Source of the DNA: Kitagawia praeruptora
Taxonomy: Eukaryota; Streptophyta; Magnoliopsida; Apiales; Apiaceae
DNA length: 64,000 nt
Reading direction: 5' to 3'
Assembly (NCBI GenBank): GCA_037693485.1
Contig: CM075354.1
Coordinates: forward strand, 96,221,001 to 96,285,000
Both the position numbers and the translations under genes were made by a program. The notes under the pieces were generated by a model. That model was not told where the DNA came from. It ran no database searches and saw only the letters and a program-made list of their open reading frames with translations. Shown here piece after piece: positions 45,700 to 55,559 of the stretch. Positions within the stretch are counted from its first letter, which is position 1. Each line of letters opens with the position of its first letter.

Positions 45700-48600
45700 T
45701 TAGCCAGAATCTGAAGAATTCAGCATTCCAATCTCACTTACCAACCTTGTGAAGGTGGCTTCATCTAATGGCTTAGTGAATATATCAGCTAGTTGTTTAT
45801 CTCTAGAGACATAATGCAACTCAATGGTTCCATTAGTTGCATGTTCTCTTATGAAATGATATCTGATGTCAATGTGCTTTGTTCTAGAATGATTGACAGG
45901 ATTGGCAACTATAGAGATTGCACTTGTGTTGTCACACATGATTGGAATTCTTTCCAACACAAGTCCATAATCTCTAAGTTGATTTCTAATCCAAAGCACT
46001 TGAGCACAGCAACTTCCAGCAGCTATGTATTCAGCCTCAGCTGTAGAAGTTGACACAGATTGTTGCTTCTTGCTATACCAAGAAACTAACCTTTGTCCAA
46101 GAAACTGGCAGCTTCCTGAGGTGCTTTTCCTATCCACTCTGCATCCAGCATAATCAGCATCAGAGTAGCCAACCAGATTGAACCCTGTGTCCTTAGGGTA
46201 CCATAATCCCAAGTTAGGAGTGCCCTTCAGATATCTAAAGATCCTTTTTATTGCAATCAAATGTGATTCCTTTGGATTTGATTGAAACCTTGCACACAAG
46301 CATGTAGCAAACATGATGTCTGGCCTACTTGCAGTGAGGTAGAGTAGAGAACCAACCATGCCTCTGTAGACTGAGATATCTATTCTCTTGCCTTTAGCAT
46401 CTTCATCCAATTTAGTGGCAGTGGCCATGGGTGTCTTGGCAGGTGAACAATCTTCCAAGTCAAACTTCTTCAATAAATCCTTGATGTACTTGGTTTGACT
46501 GATAAAGATGCCATCCTTCCTTTGACTGACTTGCAACCCTAGAAAGAATGTCAACTCTCCCATCATACTCATCTCATATCTGCTCTGCATGAGTTTAGAG
46601 AATTTCTCACACAGTTTCTCATTTGTAGAACCAAAAATGATATCATCCACATAGATTTGAACTAGGATCATATCATCACCATGCTTCTTGTAAAACAGTG
46701 TCTTGTCCAATGTGCCTCGAGTGAATTGATTTTCAAGAAGAAATTGTGATAGAGTATCATACCATGCTCTTGGAGCTTGCTTAAGTCCATACAGTGCCTT
46801 AAGCAATCTGTAGACAAATTCTGGGAAATGTGGATCCTCAAAGCCAGGTGGTTGTTGCACATAAACCTCTTCTTCCAACTCTCCATTTAGAAATGCACTC
46901 TTGACATCCATTTGATAGACTTTAAAGTTTGAATGAGCAGCAAATGCCAAGAATATTCTAATGGCTTCCAATCTAGCAACAGGGGCAAATGTCTCATCAT
47001 AGTCAATGCCTTCCTGTTGAGAGTATCCTTTTGCAACCAGCCTTGCTTTGTTTCTTATTATTACACCATCTTCATCCATCTTATTCTTCAGAACCCATTT
47101 TGTTCCAACAATGGTTCTATTCTCTGGTGCAGGCACAAGTTCCCATACTTTGTTCCTTTCAAATTGATTCAGCTCCTCTTGCATGGCAATAATCCAATCT
47201 GGATCCAACAATGCATCATCAAGTTTCTTAGACTCAACTTGTGATAGAAAACATCCATAGAGGCACTCATTTTGAGTTGCTCTCCTAGTCCTTACTCCTG
47301 CATTAGGATCTCCAATGATTTGCTCTGCAGTGTGTGATCTATCCCATTTCCTTGAGTGTTCAGCCTGATTTCTCATCCTTGATGTTGCTTCTTCATCCTC
47401 ATCATGATCATCCTCATTTCCTCCCCCTGTGAAGTTGCCATTACTCACAGGTGTGTCTTGGATGCTTGTTTCTTCACTATTGATTGGCACAAATTCTTCT
47501 CTTGTATCATTATTCACTTGAGTTTGTTGAACTTGAGTTTCAACTCCAGTTTCAGTCTCTTCATCAGAATCATCTAGATTATCAAACTTCAATGGATCTT
47601 TGTCTTCATCATTGGCTTCTTCTAGTCCAGGTAGTTTGCTGTCATCAAATGTTACATCTGTGCTTTCCATAACTTTCTTTTGACTGATGACATAAACCTT
47701 GTATGCAATTCTTTCCATAGAATAGCCAAGAAAAATTCCTTCAAATGCTTTTGCATCAAACTTTCCAACATATTCAGAATTGTCCTTAAGTACAAAGCAT
47801 TTGCTTCCAAAAGTATGAATATACTTCAGTGTAGGCTTCTTTCCAGTCATCAAGTTGTAAGGAGTCTTTCCAGTGTTTTTGTTGATGAGGGTTCTGTTCT
47901 GAATATAGCATGCAGTGCTCACAGCCTCAGCCCAAAAACATGTGGGCATTTTTGCATCAAGTAACATTGTTCTAGCAGCCTCAATTAGAGTTCTATTCTT
48001 TCTCTCAACAACTCCATTTTGTTGTGGAGTCCTTGGAGCTGAGAATTGCTGAGAAATGCCATTCTCTTTGCAGAATGCTTCAAGTGTGGCATTTCTGAAC
48101 TCTGTTCCATTATCACTCCTCAATGCAATCACACTTGCATCGTTTGCCTTTGCTTCCTTGTCAACTTTCTTTATATGCTCAATGATTACTCGTGGAGCCT
48201 CATCTTTTGATGCCAGAAATTCTACCCATGTATACCTTGAAAAATCATCAACCATTACCAGGGCATACTTCTTTCTTCCAAGTGACATTATGTTAACAGG
48301 CCCAAACAAATCCATATGGATAAGTTGTAGTGGCTTGGTTACAGATGTCACTGTCTTTGACTTGTGGCTTGATCTCTTCATTTTTCCTTTCTGACAAGCC
48401 TCACACACTCCTTCTTGGCAGAATTCAAGTGTGGGCATGCCTCTCACTAACTCTCTTTTGACTAGAGAATTAATGGCCTTAAAGTTCAGGTGTGATAGTT
48501 TCTTGTGCCACAGCCAACAATCTTCATTTGATGCTTTTGAGTAAAAGCAACAAATTTTGTCCTTGTTTGCAGAGTCCATATTGGCTACAAACAGGCTTCC

Positions 48601-48909
48601 CTTCCTTACTCCAGATAGAGCAAAATCACCAGTCTTCTTGTGGGTGATCAAACATTCATCTTTGTCAAAATTCACTTTGAATCCTCTATCAGTAAACTGA
48701 CCAACACTTAACAGATTATGCTTGAGCCCCTTGACTAGTGCTACATCTTCAATGATGACATTTCCAACTTTCAGCTTGCCATATCCCAATGTGTTACCCA
48801 TGCTGTCATCTCCAAAAGCAACCATTGGGCCAGCCTTTTCCTCATACTGTGATAGCAGGGCCATATCACCAGTCATATGATTTGAGCATCCACTGTCCAA
48901 AATCCACAT
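45700..48909 (-). CDS. pol: Ty1/Copia pol polyprotein (protease-integrase-RT-RNase H)
   Basis: The frame is 1069 codons. It starts inside the protease with the active site WILDSGCSNHMTG (DSG). It continues with the GAG pre-integrase zinc motif (LWHKKLSHLN, CEACQKGKMK), then the integrase core with HMDLFGP, RSDNGTEF and VVERKN (D, D, E). RT follows (TKWVLKNKMDEDG, QMDVKSAFLNGELEEEVYV, and YVDDIIFGS with the catalytic DD). RNase H is last (GYSDADYAGCRVDRKSTSG, STAEAEYIA, KHIDIRYHFIRE). All catalytic residues that I can check are present. In this frame a TAG at 48916-48918 lies three codons upstream of the Met, and the gag frame differs by one base. The true N-terminus of protease would therefore need frameshifting and readthrough, or the junction is mutated. 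Confidence 0.95.
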   Translation of the reverse strand: MWILDSGCSNHMTGDMALLSQYEEKAGPMVAFGDDSMGNTLGYGKLKVGNVIIEDVALVKGLKHNLLSVGQFTDRGFKVNFDKDECLITHKKTGDFALSGVRKGSLFVANMDSANKDKICCFYSKASNEDCWLWHKKLSHLNFKAINSLVKRELVRGMPTLEFCQEGVCEACQKGKMKRSSHKSKTVTSVTKPLQLIHMDLFGPVNIMSLGRKKYALVMVDDFSRYTWVEFLASKDEAPRVIIEHIKKVDKEAKANDASVIALRSDNGTEFRNATLEAFCKENGISQQFSAPRTPQQNGVVERKNRTLIEAARTMLLDAKMPTCFWAEAVSTACYIQNRTLINKNTGKTPYNLMTGKKPTLKYIHTFGSKCFVLKDNSEYVGKFDAKAFEGIFLGYSMERIAYKVYVISQKKVMESTDVTFDDSKLPGLEEANDEDKDPLKFDNLDDSDEETETGVETQVQQTQVNNDTREEFVPINSEETSIQDTPVSNGNFTGGGNEDDHDEDEEATSRMRNQAEHSRKWDRSHTAEQIIGDPNAGVRTRRATQNECLYGCFLSQVESKKLDDALLDPDWIIAMQEELNQFERNKVWELVPAPENRTIVGTKWVLKNKMDEDGVIIRNKARLVAKGYSQQEGIDYDETFAPVARLEAIRIFLAFAAHSNFKVYQMDVKSAFLNGELEEEVYVQQPPGFEDPHFPEFVYRLLKALYGLKQAPRAWYDTLSQFLLENQFTRGTLDKTLFYKKHGDDMILVQIYVDDIIFGSTNEKLCEKFSKLMQSRYEMSMMGELTFFLGLQVSQRKDGIFISQTKYIKDLLKKFDLEDCSPAKTPMATATKLDEDAKGKRIDISVYRGMVGSLLYLTASRPDIMFATCLCARFQSNPKESHLIAIKRIFRYLKGTPNLGLWYPKDTGFNLVGYSDADYAGCRVDRKSTSGSCQFLGQRLVSWYSKKQQSVSTSTAEAEYIAAGSCCAQVLWIRNQLRDYGLVLERIPIMCDNTSAISIVANPVNHSRTKHIDIRYHFIREHATNGTIELHYVSRDKQLADIFTKPLDEATFTRLVSEIGMLNSSDSG

Positions 48910-48950
48910 GACCTTCTACTCACTTTCTTTGCCCTGCAAACACAAAGGTA

Positions 48951-51458
48951 TTACTTTTCCTTTGGTACCCAAACAAGTTTGGGTCCATGTGACTTAGAGA
49001 CAGTTTTATCATAAACAACATGCTTGTTAACTTTCTTAGTGTCAGTCTTCTTGTCACTGTTGGAAGTCTTAGAACCTGAGGTTTCAGACTTAGGTGACAA
49101 AGGTACCTTCCTAGCTTTAGGAGGACTTGAAGACTTTGACCTTGTGTAGTGTGTGTGAGAATTGTGACTGATACAACCATCAATGAACTGTCTTCTTAAA
49201 TTAAAACAACTAGTCATAACATTCATATTGCATGGCATACAGTCAAATTTATCACAGAAGGGTGCATCTCTATGTCTTAGAGGCACAGAACAATCATAGA
49301 AAGGTTTAGACACACTACCAACAGGTTTCTTGCATGCATGAGTTAGATGGTTGGTACTGAAACAGTTCTGACAAGTTTTCCTAGGGGCATTAGGCATATA
49401 AGCATAGTTGTTATCCTTGTTAATCCCTAACTTGCCATTTCTGTTCTGTTTCTTTTTAGTCACTTCCTTTTCTGATTCACTCTTCCCAGCTGATACAAAC
49501 TTAACAAACTTCTTAGGTCTTGGCCTATCAACTACTGGCTTCTTGGTCTTTGACTTGGCACTCTCACCCTTAGAGGATGCTTGCTGTTCACTAGATTGTG
49601 CCTCATCCTCATCATTCAACATTTGCTTGATGAGTAAGGCATCCTCATCAATTTCAAATGTTGATTCCTTAAAAATTGGATTTTCAGTTTTTCTCAAAAT
49701 GTGAGGCACTTTCTCATGAACAGCTGTGTCCTCTTCGATGACAGTATAGCCTTTCCTTTGTTTGAGAGAGTCATAGTCAAGTCCAATAGCTGCTTTAGGT
49801 TTAGCTTCAATTTTCTCACAGTAGGATTGCACTAAACCAGATGATTTCTTGAAAGTTTTAAGTTTGAATTCATTCTCAGCTAATTCATCCCTAAGAGCCT
49901 TCTCTACTTGACTAGCACATAGAACCTTGTTCTCCAAATATTCAACTTCTTTCTTAAGGTTTTCTACTTGCATAGCAGTTAGCTCAAGTTCCTCATTCTT
50001 TTTGGTTAATACTTTATTTCTAGTAGACAGTTTAGCAATCTCCTCATTAGCAGCAGTCATACTAGTATGAATATTAAACATTTCAACAGATAATTGCTCA
50101 ATCATGGATTTGTATTCAGAAACAGACATGTCTATAGTAGTGAGAGATGGTACCTGAGAATCAGATGAAGATGAGTCATCCTTGGAGTTGGCCATCAAGG
50201 CATAATTGCAGAATTCTTGTTCCTCTTCATCACTCTCAGAATCATCCCAACACTTCCCTTCAGCTATGTAGGCCTTACCATGTGTCTGCTTTTTCAGAAG
50301 GGCCTCATACTTAGCTTCTAGCTCAAGATAATCTCTATCCTTCTTTTTAGGCTTCTTGCATTCACTGGCAAAATGCCCTAGGTCATTGCATTTATAACAC
50401 CTTACAGATGACCTATCCACATAACCGGTTTTGAACTTATTTCTGTTTGGTTTCACAGGTGCCTTGTTCTTGTTGGCTGAATGGTTTTGAGTTTTGGGTT
50501 TGAAGGGTTGATTTCTTTTAAATCTGATGTTTGGAAATTTTCTGGCCATGAAAGCATATGAAGTATTTTCCATCCCATCAAGTTCTTCCAGAGTGTAAAA
50601 CTCCTCTTCTTCTTCCTCCTTTTCCTCAACAGGTTCACTCACCCCAGCTTCAGTTTCTTCATCATCTGCCACCTCCTCTATCCTTAGTTGGCTTGTAGAT
50701 GCTTCTAGGTCCAGTATGGATTTGTTGACAATCAAGGCACATGATGTGTTTATCATCCTACCTTGGTTTGCTTGGATAGCCCTCTTCTGAAGCAACTCAA
50801 GTTCATGAGTCTTTAGGACTCCATAGAGTACATCATAGGTGACTTTGTTCAAATCTCTCTCTCTTAGGGAAATGACTCTTTGCTCCAGATGATTTGGTGA
50901 AGACAACAGAAATTTCATATTTAACTCCTTGGTGCTGTAAACCTTTCCATTCATCTGCAACTCAGTAACTAGCTTGTGAAACCTTTCAAACATCTCAGTG
51001 ATGCTTTCCTTGGGCTGTGCCATGAAAGCTTCATACTGTGTGACCAATATCTATTTCCTGTTTTCTTTAACCTCATCAGTCCCTTCACACAACACCTCAA
51101 TGTGATCCCACATCTCTTTAGCAGACGTGCATGATGCAATGTTTGCAAACATTGACATATCCATGGAATCAATGATGAGCAACATGAGGTGGCTGTCAAG
51201 AGCAACCTTCTCCCTTTCTGACTCTGTCCACTTTGATGGATCCTTGGCCTCATAAGCTCTATGGATTGTTATGGTTCCAACAGTCTTCTCTGGTATCTCT
51301 TGTTGTGGAACAAAAGGACCATTCTTGAGAATCTCAGGATACAAGGGATGAGAGGCTTTGATGAACAACATCATCTTTATCTTCCAGAGGTTGAAGTTTT
51401 CTTTATCAAACTTAGGGACCTTCACCGTTCCTGTAGTCTTTGGTGTATTCGAACTCAT
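48951..51458 (-). pseudogene. gag: Ty1/Copia gag, interrupted by one in-frame TAG
   Basis: The N-terminal part 51458-51054 (FDKENFNLWKIKMMLFIKAS, DMSMFANIASCTSAKEMWDH) is the Copia gag UBN2-type capsid domain. A TAG at 51051-51053 stops it after 135 residues, and the same frame resumes at once (YEAFMAQPKESITEMFERFH) and runs to TAA at 48951. It contains a CCHC zinc knuckle (CYKCNDLGHFASEC) at about 50405-50360 and a second Cys-rich motif (CQNCFSTNHLTHAC) at about 49385-49330, with coiled-coil sequence between. The C-terminus (KSHGPKLVWVPKEK) ends in the wrong frame relative to pol. The single stop could be readthrough or a disabling change; I favour the latter. Confidence 0.85.
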
Positions 51459-51489
51459 GATCGTTTCTCTGTTTTTGAATAAACAGCCC

Positions 51490-51501
51490 GCTCTGATACC
51501 A
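51490..51501 (-). other. Primer binding site (initiator Met tRNA)
   Basis: The minus strand reads TGGTATCAGAGC two bases inside the 5' LTR, complementary to the 3' end of plant initiator methionine tRNA, the usual Copia primer. Confidence 0.92.
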
Positions 51502-51503
51502 CT

Positions 51504-52797
51504 TGTTGAGTATTGAACACGGTAAAAGAATACAGAGGGGGGGGGGGTGAATGGATTCTTGAACTTTTCTTGGATTGAGTCTGTGTAGCAGATAAGTGCC
51601 TGTGTGTGCAGAGATTAAGGTGCGGATAAATAAACAACACAAGACACAATATCACTTTAATCTAATGTATATTAGATAAAGGTTGCTACAATCTGTGAAT
51701 ACAAATGGTAGTATTCTCAGCTTCGTTTTTCTCAGAGAGATATAGCTTACAGTGTATGAAAAACTTGACTCACAAAAGTTACTAAGTTATGAAGTGAGGC
51801 TGTGTCCTTATAGAACATGGATACAGCCTGCTTACTACAAATAAGGTAGCTAAAACACATTACTTTCTAGTCTGTCTATCCTTTTTGAGTAAGTGTCCAA
51901 ACGGTTACAGATTTGACTTTGCAAAGCCTGTTTGGATCCACTTCTTTAGCTCCTTGTCTCTTCTATATCTCTCCAAGCTTCCTTGTAGGCTTTCCAGAGC
52001 ACGTTACAGGTTGTGGTCCATAAAGTGCTTTGGCTTGTTGCAGGTTTCTGACTTGTACAATTTCTTCAGTATTTTGTCTCCAAGAATGTATTCGAGAAGT
52101 GACTAAGTAAGTGATTCGAGAACTGGAATTGACTTGATCGATAACTCTGAGTTCTCGAATACTGTTATAGTGACATATCGAACCACTTCTCGAATAGCTC
52201 TTTTCCATCAGGATTCCTTGAGTTGTCGAATAGAGCATTTGACTTATCGAATCCTCGAGTTGTCGAATAGCTTTCTGAGTCTTTGAGATATCGAATGGAA
52301 CTTTGACTTGTTGACTCTTTGAGAACTCGAATACCATCTTGACTTGTTGACTTCTTGAGTTCTCGAATAGAGTAGTAGACATATCGAATCCCTGAGATAT
52401 CGAATGAGATATCGAACAGTGTATTCAGAGATATCGAATAGTGTCTTGAGATATCGAATCTCTGACTTCTCGAATGCTGGACTTCTCGAATAGACAAATA
52501 TACTTCTCGAATTGGTACTTAGGCAAATTCTTCATTTCTTCAAATCCCAACTGTGATTATTTGGCAGTCTTTAACTCCTTGCTTGAGGCATGAACCATGG
52601 AACTTCTTTCAAGCATTATTCTAGACTCTATTTGTACAGTTACACAACTAGGATTTGATGCCTATTACAAGTACAATACAAACAGAAACTCTACAACTAG
52701 AGGTTCCCTCAGTTAAGAGGTCATGTAAGTAATGCAAAGCATTACAAACAATTAGGCTTGTTATTAGATGTATACAGGCATGCCTCTGTAACTAACA
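51504..52797 (-). repeat. 5' LTR (1294 bp)
   Basis: Nearly identical to the 3' LTR. Differences seen by eye are the G run (11 against 12), GTATATTAG/GTGTATTAG near 51668, TTCTTTAGC/TTCTGTAGC near 51945, and GATATCGAATC/GATATTGAATC near 52455. It holds the same TTCnnGAA cluster at about 52085-52520. Confidence 0.95.
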
Positions 52798-52802
52798 GTA
52801 TT

Positions 52803-53598
52803 ATAAGTTGGTAGCAGACGAGATGAGCATTTAACAGGCAAGAAGGAAACAGAACCTCGATACCATTCAGCAACTATAATATTTTCGAGTAAGAAAGCCT
52901 CTGCATATATCAGAACCAAATGTAAGAAAAGTATGAAATATTTAAAACACCTCATACTCCATAGCAATATCCACAAACAAAATGAAATTGGTTCAGCAAA
53001 ATTGTGTAATGTCTCCAAGATCATAAACAAATATTCCATTTGCAAACACTATACATCATATAAAAGCAACAGATATTAACAGATATTAATCAATTAATGT
53101 CATTATTCACCAAGCCAAATCAAAATTTCGATAAACGCATCGCTGAGTCAGTATTCAGCAGAGCTCTCACTCTAAATACACACACACACACACCACACGC
53201 TTGGCATCAAATGAAAGCTGAGAACTAAGAAGAACACAAATTAATGTTCGATGATTGATGATCCAATGGTGGTGACTTGTATATATATTCACTGCAAATC
53301 TATCATTTTAACTAGCTTAAAAATTAAAAGCACAGAGTAACATATCACTACTAATCATGGTAACAGTATTAGTACAAATTAGCAGTATCAAAGACCAAAT
53401 GATAGGTACATGACATTCAGTCTGTTCTTATCGATCATTGCATAGATTCTTATCGATCTGTTCTTTTTAATGATAATGATTAACATAGATCACCAATTCC
53501 AACTAGCAAATGAAACCAATAATCTGTTTCACGTTGGCCACAGAATACAGATGCAGTTAATTTTTGCCAAAAATAAAACTGCAGAACAAGAAAAGTAC
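52803..53598. other. Flank of the retrotransposon, no confident gene
   Basis: A 93-codon minus-strand frame (53045-52764) runs into the LTR and is rejected. A (CA)n run lies at about 53178-53194. The region may be introns or 3' sequence of the SOSEKI-derived cargo. Confidence 0.45.
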
Positions 53599-54398
53599 CT
53601 GTCCATGCACATCAGTTGCTAATCTTGTACAAGTTTCACGAGGTCTACTCATATTATCTTCCGTCTGAGTTGATGCATTAGCTAAGCCCTCACTCTTGTA
53701 TATCTTATACTCGGTCAAACTTAAGGAACTACTAGAAGGTGAATTTTTCCCAACTTTTGAATCTGGAGACACGGCAGATGAACTCGAACGTTAAACTGGA
53801 GGAGAGAGCTTATCATCTCGAGACTGTTTTGTTTCTCTCTCAGTTAAGCTTTCAGATGAAGGGGAATCATCTTGGCTTCTGGAATATTCAGGATCTGGTA
53901 ATTGTTTTAAATTTTGTGATCTTATATTTCCAGTAGGACTGAAATGAACTGGCAATGCAAGATACATTCGAAATTAGTAAACCATATTCCTACTTAAACG
54001 AGTATACCAACCAGATACATGATTTATAAACAAGAAATAGCAACATTCATTTGTGAAACTAAATCAAAAGCATCTGCTAACACTTCAGATTTTTAGCACT
54101 AAGCACTCAAGAGAAATACATTTATGAAGATACTATCATTAATTTTTAGATGTTCTCTACTCTATGGACACATCTGTTAGCTGTGAATACAGAAAGTAAA
54201 TAGAGCTCACTTACCAGAATTAGGTTCATCAAAGAGTTCAGAACCTTTGAGAACATATTCATTGCCATGAGCCGGAAGAATAAGGTCATCAATTCTCCGA
54301 CCACCGCCTGCAATTATCCGTTCACACCACCCATCTCTTTCTTCTCCACCCTCAATAACCACCACAACAAAATCTCCACCCATTGCCCCTCCATCCAT
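53599..54398 (-). pseudogene. SOSEKI (DUF966) polarity gene fragment
   Basis: Two minus-strand exons remain. 54398-54215 ends DDLILPAHGNEYVLKGSELF then DEPNSG and a GT donor; this is the end of the SOSEKI DIX-like region. 53950-53599 contains LPDPEYSRSQDDSPSSESLT, then SPDSKVGKNSPSSSSLSLTE, YKIYKSEGLANASTQTEDN and RPRETCTRLATDVHGQ before another donor, matching the conserved middle of SOSEKI proteins, which mark cell corners in polar plant cells. An in-frame TAA at 53791-53793 kills the second exon. In exon 1 the residues before DDLI (MDGGAMGGDFVVVVIEGGEE) are not SOSEKI, so the front of the gene was replaced by new sequence. Confidence 0.78.
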
Positions 54399-55400
54399 CT
54401 ACGCAACTGCAATCCTCTCTTCTTCTCCCTTTCAAACCCACCTACAGCCTCCTCCCATCTTCACCAACGTACCACAGCTGCACCTCCGTTTTCTCCGCTT
54501 TCCTTTCACATCGCCATCCTCCACCCGCCTCTGTTCTTCCGTCTCCTCCGTCCTCATTCACTTCACCACTCAACTCGCACTTCCACTAAACACCCCTACA
54601 ACACCACTGTTTCTCGCCTTTACTCCTTCACCGCACCTGCTCACACCATTGCCCACCTTCACCTGCTTCTTGTCCATCCGCCCCTGTCTTTATCTCCGAC
54701 CGTTCGTTCACAACCCACCTCCGTTCCAGTCAACCGCCGCCCCGCCTTCTCAAACATCAACACCCCTTTAACTCGAGCTCAAATTGAAGCCTTCCCCCCT
54801 TCAATCTGCTCAGCCTCTCCAAACCCACCTATCCCCCGTTCAACACCAGTCACCACCGAACTCCCGCAACTCCCCTGTCTCCCTCCTTCGTTCCCAGCCA
54901 TCCCTCTCTTCTCCTCTCTGTTCTCTTTTCATCCACAGTCGCCGTTCGACCCAACTCCGACCAACCACTGCAAATCTCATTAATAGAGAGAGAGAGAGAG
55001 ATTAGTGTGTAAACAGCGGACAAACAACAACGAAATCCACCATAAAACAACAAAGAGCACTCGGTCTTTCTGTAAACAGCGATGGAGAAAGAAAAGAAAA
55101 CAAAGTGTTGTGGATTATGTGGGAAAAATAAAAGAGATTATTAGCCAGGGAAAAGAAGAGGAGAGAATTGAGTGAGGGTTCTTCGATTTGGATTTGAGAA
55201 TTGAGAGTGAGTGGGTGAACGGATGTGGGCGAAAGAGTAAAGTAAAGTGGGTGTTATATTTTTGTTGAAGGGGGGAAAGTACATAGCTTATTTTCGTTTT
55301 GGGGGCAAAAATACCGCCTTTTCTATATTTATCTTTTCTTTTTTTAATTTACTTTTTAACATTTTAGCATTTAGTGCTTGACACTAGGTTGGAATAAAAT
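54399..55400 (-). promoter_or_regulatory. CT-rich leader and promoter-like region (minus strand)
   Basis: Minus-strand 55260-54980 has leader composition (CTCACTCAATTCTCTCCTCT, CTCTCTCTCTCTCTATTAAT). 54980-54400 is G-rich on that strand; its plus-strand 238-codon frame is Pro/Ser low complexity and is not called. The region lies between array D and the SOSEKI exons. Confidence 0.4.
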
Positions 55401-55559
55401 TTGGTTTGGGTGGGATATTTTTTAAAAATAATAGTTTTATAAAATAATTTTAATAGGTTTATATTATAAAATCATACAAGAATAATAGGAATTTTTCTAA
55501 TTTTTTGTACGAGATTTTGCAAAAAATGTAGTAAAAGTGATGTTTCCTATAATGAGGCA

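Larger units (their letters stand above)
38644..52797 (-). mobile_element. SIRE-like Ty1/Copia LTR retrotransposon, very young
   Basis: LTRs at 38644-39938 and 51504-52797 are flanked by a perfect duplication GTATT (38639-38643, 52798-52802). Minus-strand order is gag, protease-integrase-RT-RNase H (Copia order), then a long extra ORF, as in the SIRE/Maximus lineage. The initiator-Met tRNA primer site and a polypurine tract are in place. By eye the LTRs differ at only about three bases plus one G in a homopolymer, so insertion is recent. Gag and the gag-pol junction carry breaks, so self-sufficiency is doubtful. Confidence 0.95.

Noticed and set aside
48909..48960. Programmed -1 frameshift site at the gag-pol junction
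   Set aside because: No X XXY YYZ heptamer is evident and a TAG follows in the pol frame. A simple indel explains it better.
52764..53045. 93-codon minus-strand frame at the right LTR edge
   Set aside because: It crosses the LTR/TSD border of a recent insertion, so it cannot be an ancestral coding unit.
54267..54983. 238-codon plus-strand open frame
   Set aside because: Pro/Ser/Thr low complexity in a C-rich stretch, no domain, and opposite to the SOSEKI exons and leader. Most likely chance openness.
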